Below are positions 1 to 9,701 of a stretch of DNA of 64,000 bases, piece by piece. Under the pieces are notes generated by a model. It was not told where the DNA came from and searched no databases. It saw only the letters and a program-made list of their open reading frames with translations. The stretch covers positions 496,001-560,000 of the forward strand of contig NC_019964.1 in the NCBI RefSeq assembly GCF_000328525.1. The letters are read 5' to 3'. How positions within the stretch are numbered: the stretch's first letter is position 1; every line of letters begins with the position of its first letter. Origin of the DNA: Halovivax ruber XH-70. Its GTDB lineage: Archaea > Halobacteriota > Halobacteria > Halobacteriales > Natrialbaceae. A program made the translations under genes and the position numbers.

Positions 1-75
1 GCGTTCAAACTCCTCTTGGACGAGATGAAAGCCCTCGGGATCGCGCCGCGACTCGAACTGGAGGATGCCGTCTAA
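1..75 (+). CDS. rpoB1: RNA polymerase subunit B' (RpoB), C-terminal end only
   Basis: This is the last 24 codons plus stop of an ORF entering from the left edge. The peptide ends in LLLDEMKALGIAPRLELED, the usual carboxy-terminal tail of archaeal RNA polymerase subunit B'. The stop codon is 2 nt before the rpoA1 start, as expected for the conserved rpoH-rpoB2-rpoB1-rpoA1-rpoA2 operon. Identification rests on this tail and on position. Confidence 0.9.
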   Translation, partial: AFKLLLDEMKALGIAPRLELEDAV

Positions 76-77
76 CC

Positions 78-3038
78 ATGCAACACAGTACACCAAAAGA
101 GATCGGATCGATCAGTTTCGGGCTCATGGAGCCCGAGGAGTACCGGGAGATGAGCGCGACGAAGATCATCACCGCCGACACCTACGACGACGACGGCTTC
201 CCCATCGACATGGGGCTGATGGACCCGCGTCTCGGCGTGATCGACCCCGGACTGGAGTGTAAGACCTGCGGGAAACACTCCGGCTCCTGTAACGGCCACT
301 TCGGCCACATCGAACTCGCCGCGCCCGTCATCCACGTCGGCTTCACGAAACTCATCCGGCGACTCCTCCGGGGCACCTGTCGAGAGTGCTCTCGACTGTT
401 GCTCACCGAGGACGAGCGAGGGGAGTTCCGCGACCAGATCGACGAGTCGCGAAAACTCGGCCGTGACTTAAACGACGTGACGAAGGCGGCGATCCGACAG
501 GCACGAAAGAAGGATCGCTGTCCGTTCTGTGGCGAGATTCAGTACGACATCGACCACGAGAAGCCGACCACGTACTACGAGGTCCAGGAAGTTCTCGCGA
601 GCGAGTACTCCCAGCGCATCGCCGGTGCGATGCAGGGCGACGAGGAGGAAGGCATCGAGCGGACGACGCCGGACGAACTCGCAGCGAAAACCGAGATCGA
701 CCTCACGCGGGTCAACGAGATCCTCTCGGGTTCGTTCCGCCCGCGCGAAGAACAGCGCGAGGCGATCGAGAAGGCCCTGAGCATCGACCTCACCGAGGAG
801 GACACGAACAAGCTGATGCCCTCCGATATCCGCGATTGGTTCGAGGCGATCCCGGACGAGGATATCGAGGTGCTCGGTATCGATTCCGACCGCTCGCGAC
901 CGGAGTGGATGATCCTCACCGTGTTGCCGGTACCGCCGGTCACTGCACGGCCGTCGATCACGCTCGACAACGGGCAGCGCTCGGAGGACGACCTCACGCA
1001 CAAGCTGGTCGACATCATTCGGATCAACCAGCGCTTCATGGAGAACCGTGAGGCGGGTGCGCCACAGCTGATCATCGAGGACCTCTGGGAACTGCTGCAG
1101 TACCACGTCACCACGTTCATGGACAACGAGATCAGTGGCACGCCGCCGGCCCGACACCGCTCGGGGCGCCCGCTGAAGACCCTCAGCCAGCGACTCAAGG
1201 GCAAGGAGGGGCGCTTCCGGGGCTCGCTCTCCGGGAAGCGTGTCAACTTCTCCGCCCGAACCGTCATCTCGCCGGACCCGACGCTCAGCTTAAACGAAGT
1301 CGGCGTGCCGGATCGCGTCGCGTCGGAGATGACTCAGACGATGCTCGTCACCGAGCGTAACGTCGAGGAGGCGCGTCGCTACGTCGCGAACGGGCCGAAC
1401 ACGCACCCCGGCGCGAACTACGTTCGTCGCCCCGACGGCCGGCGACTGAAGGTGACCGAGAAGAACGCCGAGGCGCTCGCGGGCATGACCGAGCAGGCAG
1501 ACGAGGAGGGCGTTCAAACGGTCGGCCCCGGCTGGGAGGTCAACCGCCACCTCGTCGACGGCGACATCATCATCTTCAACCGGCAGCCGTCGCTGCACCG
1601 GATGTCCATCATGGCCCACGAGGTCGTGGTGATGCCGTACAAGACGTTCCGTCTCAACACCGTCGTCTGTCCGCCGTACAACGCCGACTTCGACGGCGAC
1701 GAGATGAACATGCACGCCCTCCAGAACGAGGAGGCCCGTGCCGAGGCTCGCGTCCTCATGCGTGTCCAGGAACAGATCCTCTCGCCACGCTTCGGTGAGA
1801 ACATCATCGGCGCCATCCAGGACCACATCTCGGGAACCTACCTGCTGACTCACGAAAACCCGCACTTCAACGAGACGCAGGCGTTGGACCTCTTGCGAGC
1901 GACGCGGATCGACGAACTGCCCGAGCAGAGCGGGACCGAGGAGGACGGCACGCCGTACTGGACCGGTCGGGCCATCTTCTCCGAACTCCTCCCCGACGAC
2001 CTGAACCTCACGTTCACCGGCACCGTCGGCGAGGACGTCGTCATCGAGGACGGCCAGCTGGTAGAGGGCACCATCGCCGAGGACGAAGTCGGTGGCTTCG
2101 GCGGCGAAATCGTCGACACGATCACGAAGGTCTACGGCAACACGCGCGCACGGATCTTCATCAACGAGCTGTCGACGCTCGCGATGCGGACGATCATGCA
2201 CTTCGGGTTCTCGATCGGGATCGACGACGAGACGATCGAACCCGAGGCTCGCGAACAGATCGACGAGACCATCGACGACGCGTACGATCGCGTCCAGGAA
2301 CTCATCGAGGCCTACGAGCGCGGTGAACTCGAGAGTCTGCCGGGTCGGACCTTGGACGAGACCCTCGAGATGAAGATCATGCAGACGCTCTCGCGTGCCC
2401 GTGACAACGCGGGGACGATCGCCGAAGAGCACTTCGAGGGCGACAACCCGGCCGTCGTCATGGCCGAGTCCGGGGCCCGTGGGTCGATGCTCAACCTCAC
2501 CCAGATGGCCGGCGCCGTCGGCCAGCAGGCGGTCCGCGGCGAGCGGATCAACCGCGGCTACGAGGATCGAACCCTCAGTCACTACAAACCGGACGACCTC
2601 TCGGCCGAGGCCCACGGCTTCGTCGAGAACTCCTACACGGCCGGACTCACGCCGCGGGAGTTCTTCTTCCACGCGATGGGTGGCCGCGAGGGCCTGGTCG
2701 ACACGGCAGTCCGGACCTCCAAGTCCGGGTACCTGCAGCGTCGACTCATCAACGCCCTCTCGGAACTCGAAGCGCAGTACGACGGCACCGTCCGGGACAC
2801 CTCGGACACGATCGTCCAGTTCGAGTTCGGCGAGGACGGCACCTCCCCGGTGCAGGTCTCTTACGACGAGGACTTCGACATCGACGTCGAGGGAATCGCC
2901 GATCGCGTCATCGACTCGGAGTTCGAAGACGAGCGCGAACGCGCACAGTTCCTCGGCGACAGAGCCCGTCCGACCAACCTCTCCGAGCACGCAGACGATC
3001 GCCTCGGCGACGAGACGGGGGTGACCTCCGATGACTAA
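78..3038 (+). CDS. rpoA1: DNA-directed RNA polymerase subunit A'
   Basis: Encodes the large catalytic A' subunit (986 aa), the archaeal counterpart of the N-terminal two thirds of bacterial beta'. The N-terminal zinc site is visible as C61-x2-C64-x6-C71-x2-H74, followed by a second zinc site made of two CxxC pairs (CREC, CPFC). The absolutely conserved magnesium-binding loop [12 protein letters not shown] starts at about residue 535, uninterrupted, so there is no intein at this frequent insertion site. The length is normal for haloarchaea. The start codon lies 2 nt after the rpoB1 stop, and the 3' end overlaps rpoA2 by 8 nt, which points to translational coupling in one operon. Confidence 0.99.
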   Translation: MQHSTPKEIGSISFGLMEPEEYREMSATKIITADTYDDDGFPIDMGLMDPRLGVIDPGLECKTCGKHSGSCNGHFGHIELAAPVIHVGFTKLIRRLLRGTCRECSRLLLTEDERGEFRDQIDESRKLGRDLNDVTKAAIRQARKKDRCPFCGEIQYDIDHEKPTTYYEVQEVLASEYSQRIAGAMQGDEEEGIERTTPDELAAKTEIDLTRVNEILSGSFRPREEQREAIEKALSIDLTEEDTNKLMPSDIRDWFEAIPDEDIEVLGIDSDRSRPEWMILTVLPVPPVTARPSITLDNGQRSEDDLTHKLVDIIRINQRFMENREAGAPQLIIEDLWELLQYHVTTFMDNEISGTPPARHRSGRPLKTLSQRLKGKEGRFRGSLSGKRVNFSARTVISPDPTLSLNEVGVPDRVASEMTQTMLVTERNVEEARRYVANGPNTHPGANYVRRPDGRRLKVTEKNAEALAGMTEQADEEGVQTVGPGWEVNRHLVDGDIIIFNRQPSLHRMSIMAHEVVVMPYKTFRLNTVVCPPYNADFDGDEMNMHALQNEEARAEARVLMRVQEQILSPRFGENIIGAIQDHISGTYLLTHENPHFNETQALDLLRATRIDELPEQSGTEEDGTPYWTGRAIFSELLPDDLNLTFTGTVGEDVVIEDGQLVEGTIAEDEVGGFGGEIVDTITKVYGNTRARIFINELSTLAMRTIMHFGFSIGIDDETIEPEAREQIDETIDDAYDRVQELIEAYERGELESLPGRTLDETLEMKIMQTLSRARDNAGTIAEEHFEGDNPAVVMAESGARGSMLNLTQMAGAVGQQAVRGERINRGYEDRTLSHYKPDDLSAEAHGFVENSYTAGLTPREFFFHAMGGREGLVDTAVRTSKSGYLQRRLINALSELEAQYDGTVRDTSDTIVQFEFGEDGTSPVQVSYDEDFDIDVEGIADRVIDSEFEDERERAQFLGDRARPTNLSEHADDRLGDETGVTSDD

Positions 3039-4239
3039 TCCGAGTGCCCTCGGCCTCGACGCTGACGTCGAAGCCGTCGTCGAGGATACGGACCTTCCAC
3101 CGCGACTCAAAGATCGCGTCTACGAGACGCTCGCCGAGCGCGACGAGTTGACCATCGAACAGGCCGACGACGTCGCGCAAGCGGTCGAGAGTCAGTATCG
3201 CGATACTCGCGTCGACCCGCTCGATCCGGTTGGGACGGTCTCGGCACAGTCGATCGGCGAACCGGGAACGCAGCTGACGATGAACACGTTCCACTACGCC
3301 GGCGTCGCGGAGATCGACGTCACGCAGGGGCTGCCACGGCTCATCGAGCTGGTCGACGCCCGGAAGACGCCCGACACGCCGACGATGACGGTCCACCTGG
3401 ACGAGGAGTACGCGACCGAGCGCGAGAAAGCCCACGAGGTCGTCTGGAAGATCGAGGCGACGAAGATTCTCGCGCTGGGGGACGTCTCGACGAACGTCGC
3501 CGACATGCGCGTCGTCATCTCGCTCAACGAGGACACGCTGAACGAACGGATGATCACGGCCGAAGAGGTCGCCGAGATCATCGAAGATCAACTCGGCGTG
3601 AAGACCGTCCAGAACGGGACCACCGTCGAGTTCGGTCCGGAGGAACCGTCCTATCGCGATCTCCTCCAGCTCGTCGAGGAGTTGCGCGAGATCACGTTCA
3701 AGGGTATCGAGGACATCTCCCGGGTCGTCATCCGCCGCGAAGAGATGGATGACTCGCCGTTCGACGCCGACGAGGAGTTCGTCCTCTACACGGAGGGGTC
3801 GGCCTTCGGCGATGCACTCGCTATCGAGGGCGTCGACGCGTCGCGGACGACCTGTAACAACATCCACGAGATCTACCGCAACCTCGGCGTCGAGGCCGCC
3901 CGCGAGATCATCATCGAGGAGACGAAGAACACGCTGGTCGAACAGGGCCTCGACAACATCAACGTCCGTCACCTGATGCTGGTCGCGGACATCATGACCA
4001 ACGAGGGGACGATCGAATCGATCGGTCGCCACGGTATCGCCGGCAACAAAGAGAGCGTGCTCGCCCGGGCGGCCTACGAGGTGACGGTCAACCACCTGCT
4101 GAACGCCTCGATCCACGGCGAGATCGACTCGATCGACGGTGTGATCGAGAACGTCATCGTCGGTCGGCCGGTGAAACTCGGCACCGGTGACGTCGACCTG
4201 CGGATGGGCTCGACGAGCAGCGACACCACGGCCGACTGA
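3031..4239 (+). CDS. rpoA2: DNA-directed RNA polymerase subunit A''
   Basis: C-terminal portion of the split archaeal largest RNA polymerase subunit (402 aa). The conserved segment around residues 70-90 contains [21 protein letters not shown], part of the active-centre region next to the trigger loop. The start overlaps the rpoA1 end by 8 nt, and the TGA stop overlaps the nusA ATG. The A'/A'' split is the rule in archaea and not a frameshift: both halves have proper starts, and the A'' reading frame is offset from that of A'. Confidence 0.99.
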   Translation: MTNPSALGLDADVEAVVEDTDLPPRLKDRVYETLAERDELTIEQADDVAQAVESQYRDTRVDPLDPVGTVSAQSIGEPGTQLTMNTFHYAGVAEIDVTQGLPRLIELVDARKTPDTPTMTVHLDEEYATEREKAHEVVWKIEATKILALGDVSTNVADMRVVISLNEDTLNERMITAEEVAEIIEDQLGVKTVQNGTTVEFGPEEPSYRDLLQLVEELREITFKGIEDISRVVIRREEMDDSPFDADEEFVLYTEGSAFGDALAIEGVDASRTTCNNIHEIYRNLGVEAAREIIIEETKNTLVEQGLDNINVRHLMLVADIMTNEGTIESIGRHGIAGNKESVLARAAYEVTVNHLLNASIHGEIDSIDGVIENVIVGRPVKLGTGDVDLRMGSTSSDTTAD

Positions 4240-4658
4240 TGGACCTCACCCTCGACGACGACGCCCGCCGCTTTCTCGCCCTCTTCGAGGACGTCACTGG
4301 CGTGCCCGGCCGTGACTGTCTCCAGCTCGACGATCGGCTGGTGATCGTCGTCGCACGCGGTCACATCGCCGAGGCGATCGGCCGCGGCGGCGAGACGGTC
4401 GATCGGTTCGAAGAGCGGGTCGACCAGCCGGTCAGGCTCGTCGAGTACGCGGACGACCCGGCCGACTTCGTCGCCAACGCGCTCGCGCCGGCAGCCGTCT
4501 ACAACGTCACGATGAGCGAGAACGACGATACCGTGGCCTACGTCGAGGTCGCCGACGAAGACCGCGGCGTCGCGATCGGCCGAGACGGACGGACGATCGA
4601 TGCCGCTCGCCGACTCGCGGCGCGCCACTTCGACGTCGACGACGTCCAGCTAACCTGA
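4239..4658 (+). CDS. nusA: NusA-like transcription termination factor (two KH domains)
   Basis: 139-aa archaeal NusA homologue made only of KH-type RNA-binding modules; it lacks the N-terminal polymerase-binding and S1 domains of bacterial NusA. Two GxxG-like loops are visible: IGRGGETVDRFEE in the first half and IGRDGRTIDAARRLAA near the C terminus. The ATG overlaps the rpoA2 stop (TGATG), so it is the last gene of the polymerase operon. This gene order is conserved in haloarchaea, where rpsL normally follows soon after. Confidence 0.95.
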   Translation: MDLTLDDDARRFLALFEDVTGVPGRDCLQLDDRLVIVVARGHIAEAIGRGGETVDRFEERVDQPVRLVEYADDPADFVANALAPAAVYNVTMSENDDTVAYVEVADEDRGVAIGRDGRTIDAARRLAARHFDVDDVQLT

Positions 4659-4839
4659 GTGCGGTTTTGGCCGTTCATTCGCTCTTTTCGTGTGCCCGAG
4701 GGCCGTGACGGCTGTCGGTTTCGATCTCTCTGTAACCGCGATAGATGAGAATGCTTATGCCGTGAACACGCCATTCGTATGATAGAAACGTGCCGGCGTC
4801 CGTGCTGGGCGCCCGCGTCACGCGAGGGACCTCCGAATC

Positions 4840-5700
4840 ATGGCACTCAGTTCGATGCTCGTCGTCACCGTCATCGCGGTCGCAGTCGGATTCGTCGGCA
4901 CCTGCGCGCTGTGTCTGGATCGTGGCCGTGTCCGCCACACCGTGGCAGCTCGGCGTGGTCGGGTCCGTGAACTGGCTCCCTACGTCGGCGCCGCCGGCTT
5001 CTTCCTCCTGGCGAAGTTCCTCACGTCCGAGTACAGCGTCCGGCTCTCCCAGCGGATCGGCTGGAACATTACTGACGAGATCTACGCCGTCGAGGGGGAG
5101 TTCGTCGCCGTTCTCCAGCGTGTCGTGCCGGACGTGACCGTCGAAGTCTTCTCGGCGCTCTACATGTTCGGCTTTCCGTATCTGCTGGCGACGGCACCGA
5201 TCCTGTACGTCACGATGTCGTCGTTGCGCCGGTTCAAGGAGCTGCTGGTCGCGTACCTTCTCAACTACGTCGTTGGCGGCGTTGCCCTCTACACCCTCTT
5301 TATCGCGTACGGGCCGCGGAACCACCTGGACTCGGTCGAGGGATTGATGTACGACTTCTACCCGCAGACGCAGGACCTGACGGCCGCGATCGCGGACAAC
5401 ACGAACGTCTTTCCCTCGCTTCATACGTCCCTGTCGGTCGTGGTCTTGCTGTTCGCCTGGCGAACCCGCCGGGAGTTCCCGAAGTGGTTCGTCCTCGCCG
5501 CAATCCTGGTGTCCGGTGTCGTCTTCTCGACGATGTACCTGGGGATTCACTGGGCGATCGACGTCGTCGCTGGCATCGTCCTGGCACTCTGGAGCGTCGC
5601 CGCGGCGGAGTACATCGTCGGCTCCATCGAAGGGGAGCGTGATCGTCGGTCCGTCGAGCGCAGCAGTGAGTTCGCGACCGATCCGGAGACTGGTGATTGA
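4840..5700 (+). CDS. PAP2-superfamily membrane phosphatase / phosphotransferase-like protein
   Basis: 286-aa polytopic membrane protein with about six hydrophobic segments. The C-terminal half carries PAP2 signatures: FPSLHTSLS (residues 191-199) and YLGIHWAIDVVAG (233-245), supplying the two histidines and the aspartate of the phosphatase active site. The canonical Arg after the Ser of the last motif is replaced (S230-T231), and the N-terminal KxxxxxxRP motif is not obvious. This resembles the lipid phosphotransferase branch (inositolphosphorylceramide-synthase-like) as much as classical phosphatidate phosphatases. The substrate is probably a polar-lipid phosphate, but this is inference. The gene sits between nusA and rpsL with its own upstream region, breaking the usual adjacency. 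Confidence 0.8.
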   Translation: MALSSMLVVTVIAVAVGFVGTCALCLDRGRVRHTVAARRGRVRELAPYVGAAGFFLLAKFLTSEYSVRLSQRIGWNITDEIYAVEGEFVAVLQRVVPDVTVEVFSALYMFGFPYLLATAPILYVTMSSLRRFKELLVAYLLNYVVGGVALYTLFIAYGPRNHLDSVEGLMYDFYPQTQDLTAAIADNTNVFPSLHTSLSVVVLLFAWRTRREFPKWFVLAAILVSGVVFSTMYLGIHWAIDVVAGIVLALWSVAAAEYIVGSIEGERDRRSVERSSEFATDPETGD

Positions 5701-5838
5701 CCGGCCGCGTCCCGGCCGGGCCTCGTAACCGACCGACCACGCATCGAGCAGACAGTATCGTCCCCGAAACGCCACGAGATCGCTTCATCGACCCTCGTCG
5801 ACCGCTCTCGTCGCTTCGTTTCCGATCCAAAAGGGGAT

Positions 5839-5847
5839 GCTTAAGTG
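5839..5847 (+). promoter_or_regulatory. TATA-like box of rpsL
   Basis: The AT-rich box GCTTAAGTG is centred about 30 nt before the rpsL ATG at 5873 and preceded by a purine-rich BRE-like stretch (CAAAAGGGGA). This spacing predicts a transcript with almost no 5' leader. It also supports 5873 over the in-frame upstream ATG at 5837, which would overlap the box. Confidence 0.6.
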
Positions 5848-5872
5848 TGTTCGTCGGATACCGACGGGTACT

Positions 5873-6301
5873 ATGGCAAACGGCAAATACGCCGCGCGGA
5901 AGCTGAAGAAGGACCGCCAGTCACAGCGGTGGTCCGACTCGGACTACGCGCGACGCGCTCGTGGCCTTCGCGAGAAGTCGGACCCGCTCGAGGGTGCCCC
6001 GCAGGCCCGTGGTATCGTCCTTGAGAAGATCGGCATCGAGGCAAAACAGCCCAACTCGGCTATCCGAAAGTGTGTCCGGGTCCAGCTCATCAAGAACGGG
6101 AAGCAGGTCTCGGCGTTCTGTCCCGGCGACGGCGCGATCAGCTTCATCGACGAGCACGACGAGGTCACCATCGCCGGCATCGGTGGGGCGAAGGGTCGTG
6201 CGATGGGTGACATCTCCGGTGTCAACTACAAGGTTGAGAAGGTAAACGGTGTCTCGCTCATCGAACTGGTCCGCGGTAACGCAGAGAAACCGGTGCGATA
6301 A
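5873..6301 (+). CDS. rpsL: 30S ribosomal protein S12
   Basis: 142-aa ribosomal protein uS12 of the decoding centre. It starts [16 protein letters not shown] and carries the hallmark segment [20 protein letters not shown] plus CPGDGAI. An in-frame ATG 12 codons upstream exists, but its peptide is not S12-like and overlaps the promoter, so 5873 is chosen. rpsG begins 2 nt after the stop, so the two are co-transcribed. Confidence 0.98.
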   Translation: MANGKYAARKLKKDRQSQRWSDSDYARRARGLREKSDPLEGAPQARGIVLEKIGIEAKQPNSAIRKCVRVQLIKNGKQVSAFCPGDGAISFIDEHDEVTIAGIGGAKGRAMGDISGVNYKVEKVNGVSLIELVRGNAEKPVR

Positions 6302-6302
6302 C

Positions 6303-6920
6303 ATGAGCGCAGAAGAGCAAACCGACGCAGACGCCGAGGCCGAGGCTGAGGATGAGGACTCCGTCGCTGCGAAGCTATTCGGCCGCTGGGACGTCGCCGG
6401 CATCGAGTACAACGACCCCTCGACCAAGCGCTACATCACGGTCACGCCAGTCGCGCACACCGCGGGTCGTCACGCCTCGAAGCAGTTCCAGAAGTCCGAA
6501 ATCTCGATCGTCGAGCGCTTCATCAACCGCTTGATGCAGACCGAAGAGAACACGGGCAAGAAACAGCAGACGCTCTCACTCGTCCGCGATGCCTTCGAAC
6601 TCGTTCACGAGCGCACTGACGAGAACCCGATCCAGATCCTCGTCACTGCCGTCGAGAACGCCGCTCCGCGTGAGGAGACCGTCCGCCTGAAGTACGGTGG
6701 CATCTCCGTGCCGAAAGCTGTCGACGTCGCCCCACAGCGCCGCGTCGACCAGGCACTGAAGTTCCTCGCCGAGGGTGCCCAGAGCGCCTCGTTCAAGTCG
6801 CCCACGCCCGCCGAGGAGGCCATCGCGACCCAGCTCGTCGGCGCCGCCGAAGGTGACGTCGGCACCTACGCCGTCGGACAGAAAGAAGAGAAAGAGCGCG
6901 TCGCTGCTGCCGCAAGATAA
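6303..6920 (+). CDS. rpsG: 30S ribosomal protein S7
   Basis: 205-aa archaeal uS7, the primary binder of the 3' major domain of 16S rRNA. It has an acidic haloarchaeal N-terminal extension (residues 1-22), then the S7 fold with ENPIQILVTAVENAAPREE and YGGISVPKAVDVAPQRRVDQ. The TAACATG junction with rpsL indicates coupling. The in-frame upstream start at 6249 would overlap rpsL and lacks S7 sequence, so it is rejected. EF-2, usually next in the block, lies 3.7 kb further on. Confidence 0.98.
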   Translation: MSAEEQTDADAEAEAEDEDSVAAKLFGRWDVAGIEYNDPSTKRYITVTPVAHTAGRHASKQFQKSEISIVERFINRLMQTEENTGKKQQTLSLVRDAFELVHERTDENPIQILVTAVENAAPREETVRLKYGGISVPKAVDVAPQRRVDQALKFLAEGAQSASFKSPTPAEEAIATQLVGAAEGDVGTYAVGQKEEKERVAAAAR

Positions 6921-7065
6921 TCGGTTCGCGTTTTGAGTTGCGTTTCTCCCGACAGATCGGTGCTGAGTGCCATCTCCGTGAGGCGGAGCCGTTCGCGCGT
7001 CGAGCGGTCTGCAACGACGCCTTCTGTCACGAAGCGTACGTAAATTCCGTTCAGGAAGCGATTAT

Positions 7066-8397
7066 GTGGGCGCCGTCGCTAGATCCGTCCGAGCACTCGT
7101 GGCATTTGCGTATTCAGATCGGACGATTCTCTCGTACTACGGCTTCATGGCCACCTATTCGGTCGGGTTCATCTGGCCGATCTTCACGTTGTTTTTGCTC
7201 TGGAACGACCTCTCGTTCACCGAAATCGGACTGTTGAGCGCGGTTTCGGCGGTCCTCGTCGTCGTCCTCGAGGTGCCCACCGGCTATCTGGCCGACCGGA
7301 TCGGACGGCGTCGCGTGCTCCTGCTGGGATTGCTCGCGATGGCGGCCTCGCTGCTGGGGTTCGTCGTCGCGGCGGCCTTCTGGCAGTTCGTGGTCCTCTA
7401 CGCGCTCTGGTCGATCTCGACCGCGTTTCACTCCGGGACGGCGGATGCCTGGCTCTACGACACCTTGCGTGAGTCGGTACGAGAAGACGAGTTTACGCGC
7501 ATCCGTGGGCGGGGCGGGGCGATATACGAGTGGACGTCGGCGGCGACGATGATCGTCGGGGGGCTGTTGTACGTGCTCCATCCGACGTATCCGTTCGTCG
7601 CGTCGGCTGCCTTGCACGGGTTCGGGATGGCAATCGTCGTAAGCATGCCACGAAACGAGCGGTATCGAACGGAGCGACCCGACGGCGGGCAATCGGCTCC
7701 AAACATCGACCAGTCGGACGGGGCTGGCGACGACGCCGAACCGGCCGGCAGCTCCGCGGGCGCCACCGCGAGTTTCCACCGTACGCTATCGACCACTCGA
7801 AGGGTGTTGTTCTCCCGGAAGCTCCGCCTGTTCGTCGGGTTCGTCGCCTGTTTCTTCGCGGTCGTTCAGGCGACCGATACGTACATCCAGCCGATCACGG
7901 AGACGCTGCTCGCCGACGCGCTCGAATCGGTCACCGTCGCCGGTCGACCGCTCCCCGAACCAGCTCTCCTGGGCGTTCTCTACGCCACATTCGCGGCGGT
8001 TGGCGCGATCGCTAGCGACCGCGCTGGAGCGGTATACAGCCGGTTCGGGAGTCGGAGCGCGGTCGTCTGGCTCGCCTTTGGCGTCGCAGTCTCACTGCTC
8101 GTTCCGTGGTTCGTCGCGTTACTGGCCATCCCTGTCTTCGTTCTCCTGAAGGGCGCCTACGCCCTCTCGAAGCCGCTCGTCACCCAGTACGTCAACGATC
8201 ACGCCGCCACAGCCAACCGGGCGACGGTCCTGAGTGCGACGTCCATGACGTTTGCACTCGTTCGGGCACCCCTGAAACCGGTTTCTGGAATCGTCGCCGA
8301 CGCGACCTCGCCGATAGCGACCGTGGCGCTGCTCGGGGTCGGGCTGCTCGGTGCGGTCGGCGTGGTCGCCGTTCGAAGCGACTGGTTGCGCTCGTAG
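7066..8397 (+). CDS. MFS transporter
   Basis: 443-aa major facilitator superfamily permease with about 12 hydrophobic segments in two halves. The MFS motif A region is present between TM2 and TM3 (GYLADRIGRRRVLLLG). A hydrophilic, acidic central loop of about 45 residues (around 200-245) separates the halves. The chosen start is GTG at 7066, because the ATG two bases earlier is in another frame; a TATA-like GTAAATTCC lies about 25 nt upstream. Substrate unknown. It stands between rpsG and an FMN-dependent oxidase. A link with hydroxy-acid transport is possible but unsupported. Confidence 0.9.
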   Translation: MGAVARSVRALVAFAYSDRTILSYYGFMATYSVGFIWPIFTLFLLWNDLSFTEIGLLSAVSAVLVVVLEVPTGYLADRIGRRRVLLLGLLAMAASLLGFVVAAAFWQFVVLYALWSISTAFHSGTADAWLYDTLRESVREDEFTRIRGRGGAIYEWTSAATMIVGGLLYVLHPTYPFVASAALHGFGMAIVVSMPRNERYRTERPDGGQSAPNIDQSDGAGDDAEPAGSSAGATASFHRTLSTTRRVLFSRKLRLFVGFVACFFAVVQATDTYIQPITETLLADALESVTVAGRPLPEPALLGVLYATFAAVGAIASDRAGAVYSRFGSRSAVVWLAFGVAVSLLVPWFVALLAIPVFVLLKGAYALSKPLVTQYVNDHAATANRATVLSATSMTFALVRAPLKPVSGIVADATSPIATVALLGVGLLGAVGVVAVRSDWLRS

Positions 8398-8452
8398 CCG
8401 GCGAAACCCTGTGGCGGTCCCGAAGGTGGTTCGCCGCGTGTCGGTTCTCCCC

Positions 8453-8460
8453 AATTTATA
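8453..8460 (+). promoter_or_regulatory. TATA-like box of the FMN-dependent oxidase gene
   Basis: AATTTATA is centred about 30 nt upstream of the ATG at 8487, consistent with a leaderless mRNA. It supports that start rather than the long in-frame extension back to 8106, which overlaps the MFS gene. Confidence 0.55.
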
Positions 8461-8486
8461 GGTCGGACTCAGCTGAATGTGGTGCC

Positions 8487-9701
8487 ATGTCCGACGATGG
8501 TCCGTCCTACGGCCGCGAGCGATTGATCGAAGTGTACACGCAGGGGATGCTGGCCGACGAACGGCCATCGGTCCCGCCGCGGTTCGAGGACCTCGAGGCG
8601 GCCGCTCGCGAGGCGCTCGATGCGGAGGCGTACGACTACGTCGCCGGGAGCGCGGGCGGAGAGCGGACCGCGGCCGAGAACCGGTCGGCCTTTTCGCAGT
8701 GGCGGCTCGTCCCTCGAATGCTCCGTGATGTGGCCGAGCGAGACCTCTCCACGACGGTGTTCGGAACCGAGTATCCGGCGCCGGTCGGCCTTGCACCCAT
8801 CGGTGTCCAGTCCATTCTCCACGACGAGGGCGAACTCGCGTCGGCCAGGGCAGCCGCCGACCTCGGCCTCCCGTTCGTCTCGAGCTCGGCGGCATCGGAA
8901 CCGATGGAGGACGTCGCCGACGCCGTCGGCGATGGCCCGGCGTGGTTTCAGCTCTACTGGAGTTCGAATCGCGAACTGACGGCGAGTTTCGTCGACCGCG
9001 CCGAGGCCGCAGGCTACGATGCGCTCGTCGTGACCGTCGACACGCCGATCATCAGCTGGCGAGAGCGAGACGTCGAACGTGGGTATCTTCCCTTCCTCGA
9101 CGGCGAGGGGGTCGGGAACTACTTCTCCGATCCGGTGTTTCGCGACCTGCTGGGTCAGGACCCCGCGGAGAACGAGGGCGCGGCCGTCATGCAGTTCGTC
9201 GACGTCTTCGGTGACGCCTCGCTCACCTGGACGGATCTCGAGTGGCTCCGTGATCGAACCGAGCTCCCGATCATCGTGAAGGGGATCGTCCATCCCGAGG
9301 ACGCCGAGCTGGCGCTCGACTCGGGCGCCGACGGCATCGTCGTCTCGAACCACGGCGGCCGACAGGTCGACACCGCGCTCCCGGCGATCGAGGCACTGCC
9401 CGCCGTGGTCGATCATCTCGACGAAGCCGGGTACGACGAACCCGTCCTCTTCGACAGCGGCCTCAGGCGCGGCGCCGACGCCGTGACCGCGCTTGCACTC
9501 GGCGCCGAGATGGTATTTCTGGGCCGTCCGTACGTCTACGGGCTTGCGATCGACGGCGAGGACGGTGTTCGCCAGGTGTGTCGGAACTTCCTGGCGGATC
9601 TCGATCTGACGATGGGGCTTTCGGGGTGTTCGCGTGTCTCGGAACTCGACCGGTCGATGCTGGTCCGAGCGGGAGCGGCGCCCGCCGGGAACGGGACCTA
9701 A
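8487..9701 (+). CDS. FMN-dependent alpha-hydroxy-acid oxidase/dehydrogenase (lactate 2-monooxygenase-like)
   Basis: 404-aa TIM-barrel flavoprotein of the glycolate oxidase/lactate dehydrogenase/lactate monooxygenase family. The catalytic signature SNHGGRQVD is present, with the active-site His at about residue 289 and the substrate-binding Arg three residues later. The flavin lysine is in PIIVKGI, and the phosphate-binding end reads FDSGLRRGADAV and FLGRPYVYGLA. The extended N terminus (about 45 aa before the barrel) resembles lactate 2-monooxygenases. The reaction is probably oxidation of an L-2-hydroxy acid to a keto acid. The stop codon overlaps that of the convergent DUF5781 gene. Confidence 0.88.
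   Translation: MSDDGPSYGRERLIEVYTQGMLADERPSVPPRFEDLEAAAREALDAEAYDYVAGSAGGERTAAENRSAFSQWRLVPRMLRDVAERDLSTTVFGTEYPAPVGLAPIGVQSILHDEGELASARAAADLGLPFVSSSAASEPMEDVADAVGDGPAWFQLYWSSNRELTASFVDRAEAAGYDALVVTVDTPIISWRERDVERGYLPFLDGEGVGNYFSDPVFRDLLGQDPAENEGAAVMQFVDVFGDASLTWTDLEWLRDRTELPIIVKGIVHPEDAELALDSGADGIVVSNHGGRQVDTALPAIEALPAVVDHLDEAGYDEPVLFDSGLRRGADAVTALALGAEMVFLGRPYVYGLAIDGEDGVRQVCRNFLADLDLTMGLSGCSRVSELDRSMLVRAGAAPAGNGT

Noticed and set aside
1680-1720. Possible intein site in rpoA1
   Set aside because: The NADFDGD motif is continuous and the protein has normal length.
3031-3038. Possible frameshift splitting RNA polymerase subunit A
   Set aside because: Separate A' and A'' genes with an 8-nt overlap are the normal archaeal arrangement.
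1290-3110. 606-aa minus-strand ORF inside rpoA1
   Set aside because: Antisense shadow of a GC-rich gene with biased third positions; no motifs. The same applies to long antisense frames in fusA (10096-12114), mutS (46703-48613) and copA.
4779-4970. 63-aa ORF with a TATA-like box 27 nt upstream
   Set aside because: Basic, Arg/His-rich peptide ending inside the PAP2 gene in another frame; the box more likely serves the PAP2 gene.
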